Source of the DNA: Megaleporinus macrocephalus
Taxonomy: Eukaryota > Chordata > Actinopteri > Characiformes > Anostomidae
Length of the DNA: 64,000 nucleotides
Reading direction: 5' to 3'
Assembly: GCA_021613375.1 (NCBI GenBank)
Contig: CM038716.1
Location: forward strand, 4,611,684-4,675,683
The translations under genes and the position numbers were made by a program. This document shows, piece by piece, positions 60,201 to 64,000 of the stretch. The notes beneath the pieces are model-generated. The model was not told the DNA's origin, did no database searches, and worked only from the letters and a program-made list of their open reading frames with translations. Each line of letters begins with the position of its first letter. Position 1 is the stretch's first letter.

Positions 60201-60600
60201 AACAACTGTTCTGTCATTAATAGCAGAAAGACTTGGGAAGTAAACCTGTTACAGCTCATAGATTTTTACTTGAAAAGACACAACTGAGCATGATATCCAC
60301 ATAAAACAAGCACTCACACGCCATCAAAGCCTTGGAAAGGCAGATGTCTTCTTCAATATGTGCTGTTGTTACTAGCACCACCTACTGAGCAAAATACTTA
60401 TTACCACTATCTTGAAAAAATTGGTCAGCCTTCATTGGATTGGTTGAAAACAGTGATAACATTGGGTGACAGATAATAGCCACCAGTTAACATGATTGAT
60501 TTCAGATAGCTATTAGAGTAAACAGGGTTTTATCAGGAGACATGACATAAACATGCTAAGCAGTTGGTCCCCCAAATATTCTGCAAATGAGAGTCTTTAA

Positions 60601-63189
<2,589 letters not shown>

Positions 63190-63227
<38 letters not shown>

Positions 63228-63300
63228 ATCTCTTTGTCTCTTTCTCAAGGCTCTCTTTCTCTTTCACTGTCTCTCTCTCTCTCTCTCTTGGTCTCTCTCT
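63190..63300 (+). repeat. (CT)n tracts just inside intron 7
   Basis: Two CT dinucleotide runs of about 36 and 20 bp are separated by CT-rich sequence. Confidence 0.9.
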
Positions 63301-63675
63301 GGGATTTTGGGAACCCGAAGCCTGGAACGATTCACAGCTGTAAACAGAACGTGAGAAAGCCCGCTGTGGTTTTCCTTATGACATACTGCATACACTCACA
63401 CACACGCACTCTCTGTCTCTCACACATAAATACACACCCACACACACACTAAATGCACCCTAGCCCTGGTCAGTCGGAGTCCCCATGTTCTCTGTAGCTT
63501 TAGGGACAATTCGAGCATTTTTTCTGAATTTCTGCTTAATTTACTCATGTAGAAGTAAACAAAGTGAATAAGAGTGATAAAATATCATAAAATACCTCAC
63601 TATGTTGTTTTTACCCCCCAGACGGAAGGAAAAATAGGGCAAATGAGAAGCTGTTTTACCATCGTCAACGTTACA
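63300..63675. other. acsl3 intron sequence
   Basis: CA-rich stretches only; no exon recognised. Confidence 0.45.
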
Positions 63676-63677
63676 CA

Positions 63678-64000
63678 CACTACCGGTCAAAAGTTATTGA
63701 ACACTACCAACCAAACATGTCAGAACAGTTCTAAAACGTTAGACTGCTAGTGTACTAAAACGTTAGACTGCTAGTGTACTAAAATGTTTGGCTGCTAGTG
63801 TACTAAAACGTTTGACTGGTAGTGTACTAAAACGTTTGGCTGGTAGTGTACTAAAATGTTTGGCTGGTAGTGTACTAAAACGTTTGGCTGGTAGTGTACT
63901 AAAACGTTTGGCTGGTAGTGTACTAAAACGTTTGGCTGGTAGTGTATCTAAAACGTTTGTCTGGTAGTGTACTAAAACGTTTGGCTGGTAGTGTACTAAA
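63678..64000 (+). repeat. 24-bp minisatellite next to a transposon-like end, continuing past the window
   Basis: From about 63,735 a 24-bp unit (GGTAGTGTACTAAAACGTTT plus four bases, usually GGCT) repeats about 11 times to the edge; one unit is a base longer near 63,947. The sequence just before it, ACACACTACCGGTCAAAAGT, resembles a common DNA-transposon terminus. The unit read in reverse (CTACCAGCCAAACGTTTTAG) is a variant of that terminus. Confidence 0.9.

Overview
This window looks like intron-rich, repeat-rich genomic DNA from a ray-finned fish, most likely a teleost. The signs are a vertebrate exon/intron gene with GT-AG junctions, V-SINE (DANA-like) retroposons, several Tc1-like and hAT-type DNA transposon relics, and many (TA)n, (CA)n and minisatellite tracts. 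There are no operons, tRNA or rRNA genes, or CRISPR arrays. Almost all of the open reading frames are chance frames in low-complexity DNA.

One protein-coding gene can be supported. It is the 5' half of acsl3 (long-chain acyl-CoA synthetase 3) on the + strand, with seven coding exons between 39,218 and 63,181. They join in frame to give about 377 residues, roughly half of a ~720-residue enzyme. These cover the N-terminal ER/lipid-droplet hydrophobic anchor and the start of the AMP-binding domain, including the YTSGSTG phosphate-binding loop. The gene runs off the right edge. A CpG-rich block at 20,860-21,240 with two CCAAT boxes and a GC box is the best candidate promoter. If so, intron 1 is about 18 kb and holds most of the large tandem arrays.

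Layout: 1-9.3 kb is AT-rich intergenic DNA with a 44-bp minisatellite and MITEs. From 9.3-20.4 kb there are hAT, MITE and Tc1 relics, a 2.4-kb inverted-repeat composite insertion (14,485-16,901) carrying two facing pieces of a transposon-type coding sequence, a V-SINE and a 21-bp minisatellite. From 20.9-38.9 kb lie the putative promoter and intron 1, with hAT-type elements carrying perfect CTCF-consensus sites, a 1.8-kb array of 89 exact 20-bp units made from the polymerase III A-box of a V-SINE, a 0.8-kb ATATTAGAT array, a 1.1-kb polypyrimidine tract and many transposons. From 39.2-64 kb are the acsl3 exons, separated by introns full of the same repeat families.

Four dispersed families are named here for cross-reference. 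Family A is a ~250-bp MITE whose ends contain GCTGTCCAA, with more than ten copies. Family B is a ~350-bp hAT-type element with 8-bp target duplications and an internal CTCF motif. Family C is a ~480-bp fold-back MITE with the 19-bp end TTGTAGTTCTACACTTACA. Family E is a ~0.7-kb hAT-type element with CAGGGGT ends. Several nestings have an uninterrupted counterpart elsewhere in the window, so the order of insertion can be read directly. All family assignments come from reading the sequence and recalled family features; no database search was run.
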